Assembly (NCBI GenBank): GCA_002398825.1
Contig: DHBS01000049.1
Location: forward strand, 609 to 40,901
Direction of reading: 5' to 3'
Source of the DNA: Syntrophomonas sp. UBA4922
GTDB taxonomy: Bacteria; Bacillota; Syntrophomonadia; Syntrophomonadales; Syntrophomonadaceae
Length of the DNA: 40,293 nt
The position numbers were made by a program, and so were the translations under genes. The notes under the pieces were generated by a model that was given only the letters and a program-made list of their open reading frames with translations, had not been told where the DNA came from and did no database searches. This document shows positions 1 through 7,426 of the stretch, in pieces. Every line of letters begins with the position of its first letter. Position 1 is the stretch's first letter.

Positions 1-59
1 TCGAACCCCCGGCCCACGGTTTAGGAAACCGTTGCTCTATCCTACTGAGCTACGGGCGC
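1..59 (-). tRNA. tRNA-Arg (anticodon CCU), 3' end cut by window start
   Basis: Read on the minus strand, the sequence starts with acceptor GCGCCCG, then TA and the D-arm GCTCAG. The anticodon stem ACGGT/ACCGT encloses the loop TTCCTAA, giving anticodon CCU (arginine, AGG codons). The T-arm begins but the 3' acceptor strand and CCA lie outside the window. It is the last of four tRNA genes in one direction and shares its acceptor 5' strand with the neighbouring tRNA-Arg(ACG). Confidence 0.93.
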
Positions 60-122
60 CTAATTAGTGAAAAAAATCGGATCAGATCCGATACGCAACA
101 GGGAAATGCGCTTTTAATGAAA

Positions 123-199
<77 letters not shown>

Positions 200-244
200 G
201 TGAATGCATTGTTCAGTTTTTGGAACCTCTGTTGAGCATAAAAA

Positions 245-339
245 TGGCGGAGAGAGAGGGATTCGAACCCTCGAGACAGGTTTAAGCCCGTCTACTCGCT
301 TAGCAGGCGAGCGCCTTCAGCCGACTCGGCCATCTCTCC
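245..339 (-). tRNA. tRNA-Ser (anticodon GCU)
   Basis: A class II tRNA of 95 nt on the minus strand. The acceptor is GGAGAGA/TCTCTCC, the D-arm starts GCCGAG, and the anticodon loop CTGCTAA gives GCU, reading AGC and AGU. It has the long variable arm typical of serine tRNAs, T-loop TTCGAAT and an encoded CCA. It lies downstream of serS together with a second serine tRNA, so charging enzyme and substrate genes are neighbours. Confidence 0.96.
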
Positions 340-371
340 ACGTCTTTTCCTGCTTATGCTCTTTTGCAAAG

Positions 372-461
372 TGGCGGAGGAGGTGGGATTCGAACCCACG
401 GAACCCGCAAAGGTTCAACGGTTTTCAAGACCGCCTCCTTCAACCGCTCGGACACCCCTCC
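372..461 (-). tRNA. tRNA-Ser (anticodon UGA)
   Basis: A class II tRNA of 90 nt on the minus strand. The acceptor is GGAGGGG/CCTCCTCC, D-arm TCCGAGCGG, and anticodon stem GCGGT/ACCGT encloses loop CTTGAAA (anticodon UGA, reading UCN codons). It has a long variable arm and encoded CCA. It is the first tRNA of the cluster, about 35 nt downstream of the promoter at 497-525. Confidence 0.96.
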
Positions 462-496
462 ATTGCGAAGGTCCATTCGTATCCAATGCAAAAGAA

Positions 497-525
497 AGTA
501 TATCACAGGGCTACTTCAATGTCAA
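497..525 (-). promoter_or_regulatory. sigma-A promoter of the four-tRNA cluster
   Basis: On the minus strand a perfect -35 TTGACA (520-525) and a -10 TATACT (497-502) are separated by exactly 17 bp. Transcription would start near 490 and run into tRNA-Ser(UGA). The -35 box begins only 8 bp beyond the serS stop codon, so the tRNA cluster can be transcribed independently of the T-box-controlled serine operon while also lying in its read-through path. Confidence 0.82.
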
Positions 526-533
526 CCAGCCTT

Positions 534-1820
534 CTATGCGGATTCCGCCGGAATTATTACTTTCAGGCCTCCCATATAAGGGCACAAAACCTCCGGTATT
601 ACCACGGAACCGTCTGCTTGTTGATAGTTTTCGAGAATAGCCGCCACGGTTCTCCCCACTGCCACCCCGGAACCGTTTAAGGTGTGCACGTATTGCGGCC
701 TGGATTTGGCATCGGGGCGAAAACGGATGTTGGCCCGCCGGGCCTGGAAATCTTCGCAATTGGAACAGGAAGAAATCTCTTTATAAGCCTGGTAACTGGG
801 CATCCACACTTCCAGATCATAGGTTTTGGCTGATGAAAAGCCCATATCCCCTGTGCTCAATAGCACTACCCGGTAGGGCAGCCCCAGGAGCTGTAAGACT
901 TTTTCGGCGTCAGCGGTCAAGCCTTCCAGTTCTTCGTAGGAATGCTCCGGGTCCACGATCTTTACCAGTTCCACCTTGTTAAACTGGTGCTGGCGGATCA
1001 CTCCGCGGGTGTCCCTGCCGTGAGAACCGGCCTCAGCCCGAAAGCACGGGGTGTAGGCGGTCAGGTAAATCGGCAGCTGCCCGGCTTCCAGAATCTCCTC
1101 CCGGTACAGATTAGTCAGAGGAACCTCTGCGGTAGGCACCAGATACATCTCCCGGCCCTCTACCTTGAACATATCTTCAGCGAACTTGGGTAATTGGCCG
1201 GTTCCGGTCATGCAATCCGCGCTGACCATAAAGGGGGGCAGGATCTCCTTATAGCCGTGCTCCCCGGTATGCACATCCAGGTAAAAATTGATCACCGCTC
1301 GTTCCAGCCTGGCGCCAGAGCCTTTATATACGGTAAAACGGGCCCCGGAAAGCTTGGCTGCCCGTTCAAAATCCAGCACATCCAGCTCGGGCCCCAAATC
1401 CCAGTGGGCTTTGGGCTCATAATCGAACTGGCGGGGGTCCCCCCAGCGGCGCACTTCCACGTTGTCATTCTCGTCCAACCCCACCGGCACCGACTCATGG
1501 GGCAGGTTGGGGATATTGAGAAGTATATTGTCCAGATTAGTCTCGATGATTTTGAGCTGATCATCCAGGCTTTTTATTTCCAAACCTACCTGGCGCACTT
1601 TTTCCATCAAAGCCGCCGGATCCAGGCCTTCTTTTTTCATACGCCCCACTTCCATAGAGGCGGTGTTGCGGAATCCCTTCAGCTCCTCGACCTTGCCTAA
1701 AATAGCGCGCCGTTCTTCATCCAGGGTGATAAACCTGTCCAGGGCTCCGGAAATATTCCGTTTCTGCAGGGCGGCTTCCACTATATGGGGTTTGGCACGG
1801 ATAAGTTTGGCATCTAACAT
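534..1820 (-). CDS. serS: Seryl-tRNA synthetase
   Basis: Cytoplasmic class II synthetase that charges tRNA-Ser with serine; it also makes Ser-tRNA(Sec), the substrate of SelA encoded later in this window. The 428-residue length is standard for the bacterial enzyme. An N-terminal helical arm (about residues 1-110) that grips the long variable arm precedes the catalytic core. Class II motif 2 is at 260-280 (FRAEAG...RQHQF) and motif 3 at 385-398 (GVAVGRT...ILEN). The ATG follows AGGAGGT at good spacing. It is the last gene of the aminotransferase-serA-serS operon, 24 nt after serA, and therefore under the T-box leader at about 4.66-4.88 kb. Two serine tRNA genes follow directly downstream. Confidence 0.97.
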   Translation of the reverse strand: MLDAKLIRAKPHIVEAALQKRNISGALDRFITLDEERRAILGKVEELKGFRNTASMEVGRMKKEGLDPAALMEKVRQVGLEIKSLDDQLKIIETNLDNILLNIPNLPHESVPVGLDENDNVEVRRWGDPRQFDYEPKAHWDLGPELDVLDFERAAKLSGARFTVYKGSGARLERAVINFYLDVHTGEHGYKEILPPFMVSADCMTGTGQLPKFAEDMFKVEGREMYLVPTAEVPLTNLYREEILEAGQLPIYLTAYTPCFRAEAGSHGRDTRGVIRQHQFNKVELVKIVDPEHSYEELEGLTADAEKVLQLLGLPYRVVLLSTGDMGFSSAKTYDLEVWMPSYQAYKEISSCSNCEDFQARRANIRFRPDAKSRPQYVHTLNGSGVAVGRTVAAILENYQQADGSVVIPEVLCPYMGGLKVIIPAESA

Positions 1821-1844
1821 GGCAATACCTCCTTCAAGCCTTTA

Positions 1845-3437
1845 CTAAAAGTGCAGGAGCCTGGGTTTACCAACAATGCCATCCAGTTTGCTCAGGGACT
1901 CCAAGACCTCATCATCGGCCTTATTGTCCACATTGAGCAGCATGATGGCGATGTCGCCTTTGGTTTTGCGTGCGGTCTTCATGGAAGCTATATTTACCCC
2001 GGCATCACCCAGAGCAGTGGCAAAAGGACCGATAACCCGGGGGCGATCCTCGTTCTTGACGATGATGATATAGCCTTCCAAATCGTTTTCGGTTTCATAA
2101 CCGTTGATCTCGACCAGGAGCGGATTTCGGGCCCTGGATACGGTGCCGGCCAACTCCAGCGTAAATTCGTGGTTGGACATTTTGGCCGTGATGACATTCT
2201 TGTAACGCCGGGTGCTCTGTTCTTCTTTATGCTCGAAAACCACAATTCCACGCTCATCCGCCATCAAGCGCGCATTGACGTAGTTAACCTTTTCAGCCAT
2301 CACCGGAAGCAAGAGCCCTCTTAAGAAAGCCACGGTCAGCATTTCGGTCTCATTCATGGTCATTGGACCGCTATAGGTCAATTCCACCCTGCTTAGCGGG
2401 GCTTTGGCCATCTGATAATAGAACATCCCCATTTTCTCAGCCAGGGTAATATAGGGCTTCAGGTAATTCAGTTCATCGTTGACCATAGTGGGCAGATTGA
2501 CCACATTGGGCACTATTTCACCGCGCAGGGCTTTGATGACCTGCTCGGCAATGGTTTCTCCCACCCGCTTCTGGGCTTCAAAGGTGTCTGCGCCCAAATG
2601 GGGAGTAACCACCACGTTGTTGAACTCAAACAGGGGATTGGCTTCGGCCGGCTCTTTTTCAAACACGTCCAGCCCGGCACTGGCGATCTTGCCGGAACGC
2701 AGTCCGTCAATAATGGCAGCTTCCTTCACGATACCCCCCCGGGCACAGTTGACGATGCCAATGCCGTCTTTGGCCAGGGCAAACATTTTCTCATCTATCA
2801 TATGCATAGTCTCTTCATTGCGTGGGGTATGAACGGTTAGAAAATCAACCTGCTTCATCAATTCTTCCAAGGTTTCGACCTTTTCCACCCCAAAGCGTTC
2901 AAAGCGCTGATCGGCAATGTAGGGGTCATAGGCCAATACCCGCATATTGAAGGACTTGAGACGGGTCGCCACCATGGATCCGATGCGGCCCAGGCCTACT
3001 ATGCCTACACTTTTCCCGTAAAGCTCCACTCCGCGGAATGGCTTGCGGTCCCATTTGACTTCTTTCAGATAACGGCTGGCCCAAGCGGTATTGCGCACTG
3101 AAGAAAGCAAAAGGCTGATGGTTTGCTCGGCCGCAGAGATCGTGTTGCTGTCCGGGGTGTTGGCTACAATAACCCCGTAACGGGTGCATACCTCCACATC
3201 GATATTGTCTACTCCGTTGCCGGCCCGGCCCACCACTTTCAGATTCTTGCCCTGTGATATGAGCTCTTCGTTAACCTGGGTGACACTGCGAACGATTAAG
3301 GCGTCATATTGATCAATGATCTTCAACAATTCTTCTCTGGATATGCCATCCCGGTAGTCAACATCCAGTTCGGTTTTCAACAGCAGAATGCCTTCTTCGG
3401 CGATTCGTTCTGTTACGATGACCTTTTTCTTTTCCAT
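1845..3437 (-). CDS. serA: D-3-phosphoglycerate dehydrogenase (long, ACT-containing form)
   Basis: Oxidises 3-phosphoglycerate to 3-phosphohydroxypyruvate with NAD+, the first step of serine synthesis. The 530 residues match the long SerA type: substrate domain, inserted NAD-binding domain with GLGRIG at 148-153, catalytic motifs including the arginine of CARGG and the histidine of TPHLGAD, an intervening domain (about 320-450), and a C-terminal ACT domain (about 457-530) that senses serine in this family. The ATG is preceded by AGGAAGGGG. It lies 16 nt after the aminotransferase gene and 24 nt before serS, so one mRNA with T-box control is likely. Feedback by serine would add a second layer of control; that part is family knowledge. 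Confidence 0.97.
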   Translation of the reverse strand: MEKKKVIVTERIAEEGILLLKTELDVDYRDGISREELLKIIDQYDALIVRSVTQVNEELISQGKNLKVVGRAGNGVDNIDVEVCTRYGVIVANTPDSNTISAAEQTISLLLSSVRNTAWASRYLKEVKWDRKPFRGVELYGKSVGIVGLGRIGSMVATRLKSFNMRVLAYDPYIADQRFERFGVEKVETLEELMKQVDFLTVHTPRNEETMHMIDEKMFALAKDGIGIVNCARGGIVKEAAIIDGLRSGKIASAGLDVFEKEPAEANPLFEFNNVVVTPHLGADTFEAQKRVGETIAEQVIKALRGEIVPNVVNLPTMVNDELNYLKPYITLAEKMGMFYYQMAKAPLSRVELTYSGPMTMNETEMLTVAFLRGLLLPVMAEKVNYVNARLMADERGIVVFEHKEEQSTRRYKNVITAKMSNHEFTLELAGTVSRARNPLLVEINGYETENDLEGYIIIVKNEDRPRVIGPFATALGDAGVNIASMKTARKTKGDIAIMLLNVDNKADDEVLESLSKLDGIVGKPRLLHF

Positions 3438-3453
3438 TCTAATTGCCCCTTCC

Positions 3454-4623
3454 TCAACCTGCGAAATCGCTATGGTTTTTCAGTATGTGCTCCTGGGCCA
3501 CTTTTACTCCGGCCCCCAATTCCACCGGATGGCCCATTTTATGGAGAATCATCTCCAATGCCGCCAGGATGGCTAAGAGGTCTAATTCCCTAACATAGCC
3601 CAGATGCCCGATCCTGAAGATCACATCATACAGATTTTGCTGTCCCCCGGCTAATACGATGTTGAACTGCTGCAACATGGTCTGGCATATCTGGTTAGCC
3701 CCCAGTGTCTGCGGAGCCAAAACCGAGGTCACCGAACAGGAGGCCTGCTCAGCTTCGGCCAGGAGCCCCAACCCCATTGCGCTGACCGCTGCTCTTATCA
3801 AATCGCGGTAAAAGGCGTGCCGGCGGATAATGTTGTCCAGGCCTTCTTCAGCCATCATGCGCAGAGCTTCCTGCAGCCCGTAAAACAGGGAAATAGCCGG
3901 CGTGGTTGGCGTCTGGCCCTTCTGCAGGTACTCTAATCCGGTGCTTACATCCCAGTAAAATCTGCTGTTATTTATTTTTTTATGAATACTCAAAGCGCGC
4001 TGGTTAAAAGCCAAAAATCCCAAACCGGGAGGTATCATAAAGGCTTTTTGCGATCCGCTGGCGGCTACGTCGACCCGCCACTCATCCATCTTAAAAGAAT
4101 GAGCCGCCAATCCGCTAACCGTATCAACAATGAAGAGGGCGGGATGATCCCCTAGGGCATCCGCGATAGCGGCTATATTGTTAACCACCCCGGTTGAGGT
4201 CTCATTATGACTCACCAGAACCGCTTTGATGCGTTTATCCGTGTCCCGGTCGATGCGCTCCTTAATAAGCTGTGGGTCGGCAGACTTTCCCCAGGGCACC
4301 AAAATCTTCTCCACGGCAGCTCCAAAGGCCTGGGCGATGGCTGCAAAGCGATCTCCAAAAACACCAATGGATACTGCCAGAACCTGGTCTCCCGGAGCGA
4401 TAAAATTAGCTACCGCCGCTTCCATCACTCCCGTCCCCGAGGAGGGGTATATCAGTACCTCCCCCTGGGTTTGATATATGGAGCGAATACCTGCCGTCAC
4501 CTCAAACAATAGATCATGAAAGGCTGGTCCGCGATGATTGATCATGGAGCGGCTCATGGCCCGGATGATCTGCTCAGGCAATGGCGTCGGCCCGGGAAGC
4601 AATAAATACTGTTCCCCTATCAT
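3454..4623 (-). CDS. Class V aminotransferase, serine-pyruvate/alanine-glyoxylate type; probable phosphoserine-route transaminase
   Basis: PLP-dependent fold-type I aminotransferase of 389 residues. The N-terminus LLLPGPTPLP and the PLP lysine K193 in SGSQKAF place it in the AGXT/serine-pyruvate aminotransferase group, not in SerC proper. Its position between a serine T-box and serA-serS suggests that it transaminates 3-phosphohydroxypyruvate in place of SerC; this is inference from context, and glyoxylate or pyruvate chemistry remains possible. The ATG lies 12 nt after AGGAGG, a slightly long spacing. No serB or serC is in the window. It is the first gene of the operon and the direct target of the T-box. 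Confidence 0.9.
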   Translation of the reverse strand: MIGEQYLLLPGPTPLPEQIIRAMSRSMINHRGPAFHDLLFEVTAGIRSIYQTQGEVLIYPSSGTGVMEAAVANFIAPGDQVLAVSIGVFGDRFAAIAQAFGAAVEKILVPWGKSADPQLIKERIDRDTDKRIKAVLVSHNETSTGVVNNIAAIADALGDHPALFIVDTVSGLAAHSFKMDEWRVDVAASGSQKAFMIPPGLGFLAFNQRALSIHKKINNSRFYWDVSTGLEYLQKGQTPTTPAISLFYGLQEALRMMAEEGLDNIIRRHAFYRDLIRAAVSAMGLGLLAEAEQASCSVTSVLAPQTLGANQICQTMLQQFNIVLAGGQQNLYDVIFRIGHLGYVRELDLLAILAALEMILHKMGHPVELGAGVKVAQEHILKNHSDFAG

Positions 4624-4652
4624 TATGTGATAAAACCTCCTTGGTAAAACAT

Positions 4653-4883
4653 TTGCAAAAAATTAATCCTCCCGCCCCTGCAGGGACGAGAGGTTTTCTC
4701 CCGCGTTGCCACCCTTGTTGGCGCCTTCTCGGCACCCCCTTAGAGGCTATAACGTAGCCACCGGTACTGCTTTCACAGCCTGCTCCAGGGTGGATTCCAA
4801 GCCAGGCTGCACTGGTTTGCACCGACCACCAGCTCTCTTCGCCAGCCATGGATTATACTGCTCCCTATCATCGCCGCTTTGAC
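4653..4883 (-). promoter_or_regulatory. Serine T-box leader riboswitch (specifier UCC)
   Basis: On the minus strand the leader shows the T-box landmarks in order: the AG-bulge segment GGGAGCAGTATAATC, the conserved GAAGAGAGCTGG, the distal loop GGTGCAAACCAG, the specifier loop GGAATCCACC with TCC at 4792-4794, and the T-box core AAGGGTGGCAACGCGGG at about 4697-4713. UCC is a serine codon and matches the serA/serS content downstream. The core is followed by a terminator hairpin built from CCTCTCGTCCCT and AGGGGCGGGAGG and the tail ATTAATTTTTTG. Uncharged tRNA-Ser(GGA) would stabilise the antiterminator and turn on the aminotransferase-serA-serS operon. Confidence 0.93.
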
Positions 4884-4904
4884 TGAATGTGGAGTTTGGC
4901 CATT

Positions 4905-4933
4905 ATTATATTACATGGATTACCCATTTGCAA
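4905..4933 (-). promoter_or_regulatory. Promoter of the T-box/serine operon
   Basis: On the minus strand TTGCAA (4928-4933) and a perfect TATAAT (4905-4910) are spaced by 17 bp. Transcription would start near 4898, just upstream of T-box stem I. It lies in the 70-bp space between the gyrA stop and the leader, so the serine operon need not depend on gyrA transcription. Confidence 0.7.
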
Positions 4934-4974
4934 CCAAATCCGACTTAAAAACCACTTTATTCTTTTTTGAAGGG

Positions 4975-7413
4975 TTATTCTTCTTTTTCGACCCTGAATT
5001 TGGCCAGTCCCACAATATGATCGCCGGGGGGGAGCTTCATCAGCAGGACTCCCCGGGAGTAGCGTTTTTGAACCGATATATCGTCTACTTCCAGGCGTAT
5101 CAATTGCCCTTCGCCGGTCAGCAAGACCAGTTCTTCTCCGTCTTCCACGGTCTGAAAAGCCACCAGTTTGCCGTTCTTGCCCAGAATATCGATGCTTTTC
5201 AGGCCTTTACCGCCCCTCTTTTGCTCTTTGAATTCGTTCACCGGGGTGCGTTTGCCGTAGCCGTTTTCAGTCACCAGCAATACCCAGGCTTTTTCACGAT
5301 ATTTGTCTATGCCGATGACGTAGTCATTGAGGGCTAAATTGATGGCTTTGACCCCGGCTGCGGTACGGCCCATAGGGCGCACCTGGCTTTCATCGAACAT
5401 GATGGACAAACCATGCGCACTGGCTATCATGATGCGATCGCCAGTTTCTACGCGCCGCACCCCCACCAGTTCGTCGTCCTCCCGGAGGTTGACCGCTATC
5501 AACCCCGATTTTCTGATATTATTGAAGGCCGATAAGGGGGTCTTTTTGATGATGCCCTTCTTGGTCAGCATGATCAGGTTTTTGGTATCGTCCATCTGGC
5601 GTGCCGCCACCATGGTGGTTACAAGCTCATTGGGTCTTAAGTCCAAAAAGTTTATAACCGGGGTGCCCTTAGCCTGCCGGCTTGATTCCGGCAGACGATA
5701 AGCCTTAATGGTAAACACGCGCCCTTGATTGGTAAAGAACAGCACCTGGGATAAGACGCTCGTGACCAGAACATCGGCGGCAGCATCTTCAGCCCGGTTG
5801 GTGGTTGAACTTATGCCCCGCCCGCCCCGGCGCTGGGCCCGGTAGGCCTCCAGCGGCTGGCGCTTGATGTAGCCGCGGTTGCTCAAGGTAACCACTACAT
5901 CATGATCTTCGATGAGATCCTCGATGTTGTAATCACTTTCTTCGAAAGTGATCTCGGTACGGCGCGCATCTCCATAATTCTTCTTGACCTCCTCCAGATC
6001 AGCTTGAATCAAGTTTAAGATGCGCTGGGGATTCCCCAGTATCTCCTCATAATCGGCTATTTTAGCCAGGAGATCCCTCTGCTCCTCTTGCAGCCGGGCT
6101 CTTTCCAGGCCGGTCAGCTGTGCGAAGCGCATATCCAAAATGGCATTCGCCTGCCGCTCCGACAGGTTAAAGCGTTCCATAAGACCCTGGCGGGCCGCTT
6201 CTCGGTCCTTGCTGCTGCGAATCAGGTTCAATACCTCATCCAGATGGTCAATGGCTATTTGCAGCCCTTCCACAATATGCAGCCGGTCCCGGGCCACTTT
6301 CAATTCATAGCGGGTGCGCCTGGTCAAGACGTCTTTGCGGTGCTCCAGATAATTTTCCAGCATCTGCTTGAGGTTTAACACCCTGGGCTGCCCATGCACC
6401 AGTCCCAGCATGATGATGCCGAAACTGTCTTCCATCTGCGTATGCCGGAAGAGTTTATTGACCACCACATTAACGCTGACATCTTTGCGAATTTCAATGA
6501 CGATGCGCATGCCGTTGCGATTGGATTCATCGCGCAGGTCAACGATCCCGTCAATCTTTTTGTCTCTGACCAGCTCGGCTATTTTTTCCACCAGTCGTGA
6601 CTTGTTGACCTGGTAAGGAAGTTCGGTGACGATGATGGCATTGCGCCCGTTTTTGCGTTCTTCAATCGTGTGCCGGGCCCTGATGCGCACCGTGCCGCGC
6701 CCGGTCAAATAAGCCTGCCGGATGCCCTCGGTGCCCATGATAATCCCTGCGGTGGGGAAATCCGGGCCGGATATATGGGCATTTAATTCTTCTATCGATA
6801 AGTCTGGATCGGCGATCAAGGCCTCCAGGCCATTCACTACCTCCACCAGGTTATGGGGCGGGATATTGGTGGCCATACCCACTGCGATCCCGGTGGACCC
6901 GTTTATCAGCAAGCTGGGTATGCGGGCCGGCAAGACCTGGGGTTCCTGGCGGGAATCATCATAATTGGGGCGCCAGTCCACGGTGTCTTTTTCTATATCG
7001 CGCAACAGCTCCGCAGCGATTTTGGACATGCGGCTTTCGGTGTAACGCATGGCTGCAGCCGAGTCGCCGTCCACCGAACCGAAGTTGCCGTGCCCGTCGA
7101 TCAAAGGATAACGCATCGCGAAATCCTGGGCCATTTTAACCATGGTGTCGTAAATAGCCGCATCCCCGTGAGGATGGTATTTACCCATCACTTCTCCCAC
7201 GATGTTGGCTGATTTCTTATGGGGCTTGTCATGGGTCATGCCCATGTCATATAAAGCGTAGAGAATGCGGCGGTGCACTGGTTTGAGGCCGTCCCTGACA
7301 TCCGGTATAGCCCGCGACACGATTACGCTCATAGAGTATTCCAGGAATGATTTTTGAACTTCTTTTTCTATATCGATCGGCACTACCCGATCAAACAGGT
7401 TAGCTTCTCCCAC
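4975..7413 (-). CDS. gyrA: DNA gyrase subunit A
   Basis: Breakage-reunion subunit of gyrase, which introduces negative supercoils together with GyrB. The 812 residues are of normal length. The catalytic tyrosine is Y124 in AAMRYTESRM, and the GyrA box QRRGGRG at 527-533 separates gyrase from topoisomerase IV. The C-terminal half (about 490-805) carries the DNA-wrapping beta-pinwheel repeats. The start is GTG at 7413, with GGAGGT close upstream; the preceding in-frame codon is a TGA stop, so no longer start is possible. It follows gyrB after 13 nt and is the last gene of the dnaA-to-gyrA run. Confidence 0.98.
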   Translation of the reverse strand: MGEANLFDRVVPIDIEKEVQKSFLEYSMSVIVSRAIPDVRDGLKPVHRRILYALYDMGMTHDKPHKKSANIVGEVMGKYHPHGDAAIYDTMVKMAQDFAMRYPLIDGHGNFGSVDGDSAAAMRYTESRMSKIAAELLRDIEKDTVDWRPNYDDSRQEPQVLPARIPSLLINGSTGIAVGMATNIPPHNLVEVVNGLEALIADPDLSIEELNAHISGPDFPTAGIIMGTEGIRQAYLTGRGTVRIRARHTIEERKNGRNAIIVTELPYQVNKSRLVEKIAELVRDKKIDGIVDLRDESNRNGMRIVIEIRKDVSVNVVVNKLFRHTQMEDSFGIIMLGLVHGQPRVLNLKQMLENYLEHRKDVLTRRTRYELKVARDRLHIVEGLQIAIDHLDEVLNLIRSSKDREAARQGLMERFNLSERQANAILDMRFAQLTGLERARLQEEQRDLLAKIADYEEILGNPQRILNLIQADLEEVKKNYGDARRTEITFEESDYNIEDLIEDHDVVVTLSNRGYIKRQPLEAYRAQRRGGRGISSTTNRAEDAAADVLVTSVLSQVLFFTNQGRVFTIKAYRLPESSRQAKGTPVINFLDLRPNELVTTMVAARQMDDTKNLIMLTKKGIIKKTPLSAFNNIRKSGLIAVNLREDDELVGVRRVETGDRIMIASAHGLSIMFDESQVRPMGRTAAGVKAINLALNDYVIGIDKYREKAWVLLVTENGYGKRTPVNEFKEQKRGGKGLKSIDILGKNGKLVAFQTVEDGEELVLLTGEGQLIRLEVDDISVQKRYSRGVLLMKLPPGDHIVGLAKFRVEKEE

Positions 7414-7426
7414 TCATCACACCTCC

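Noticed and set aside
204..680. Frames of 158, 94 and 71 codons over the tRNA cluster
   Set aside because: They are translations of the two serine tRNA genes and the end of serS; peptides such as GGERGIRTLETG are well-known tRNA artefacts.
4574..4849. Minus-strand frame of 91 codons upstream of the aminotransferase
   Set aside because: It lies within the T-box leader; the RNA landmarks explain the sequence better than a protein.
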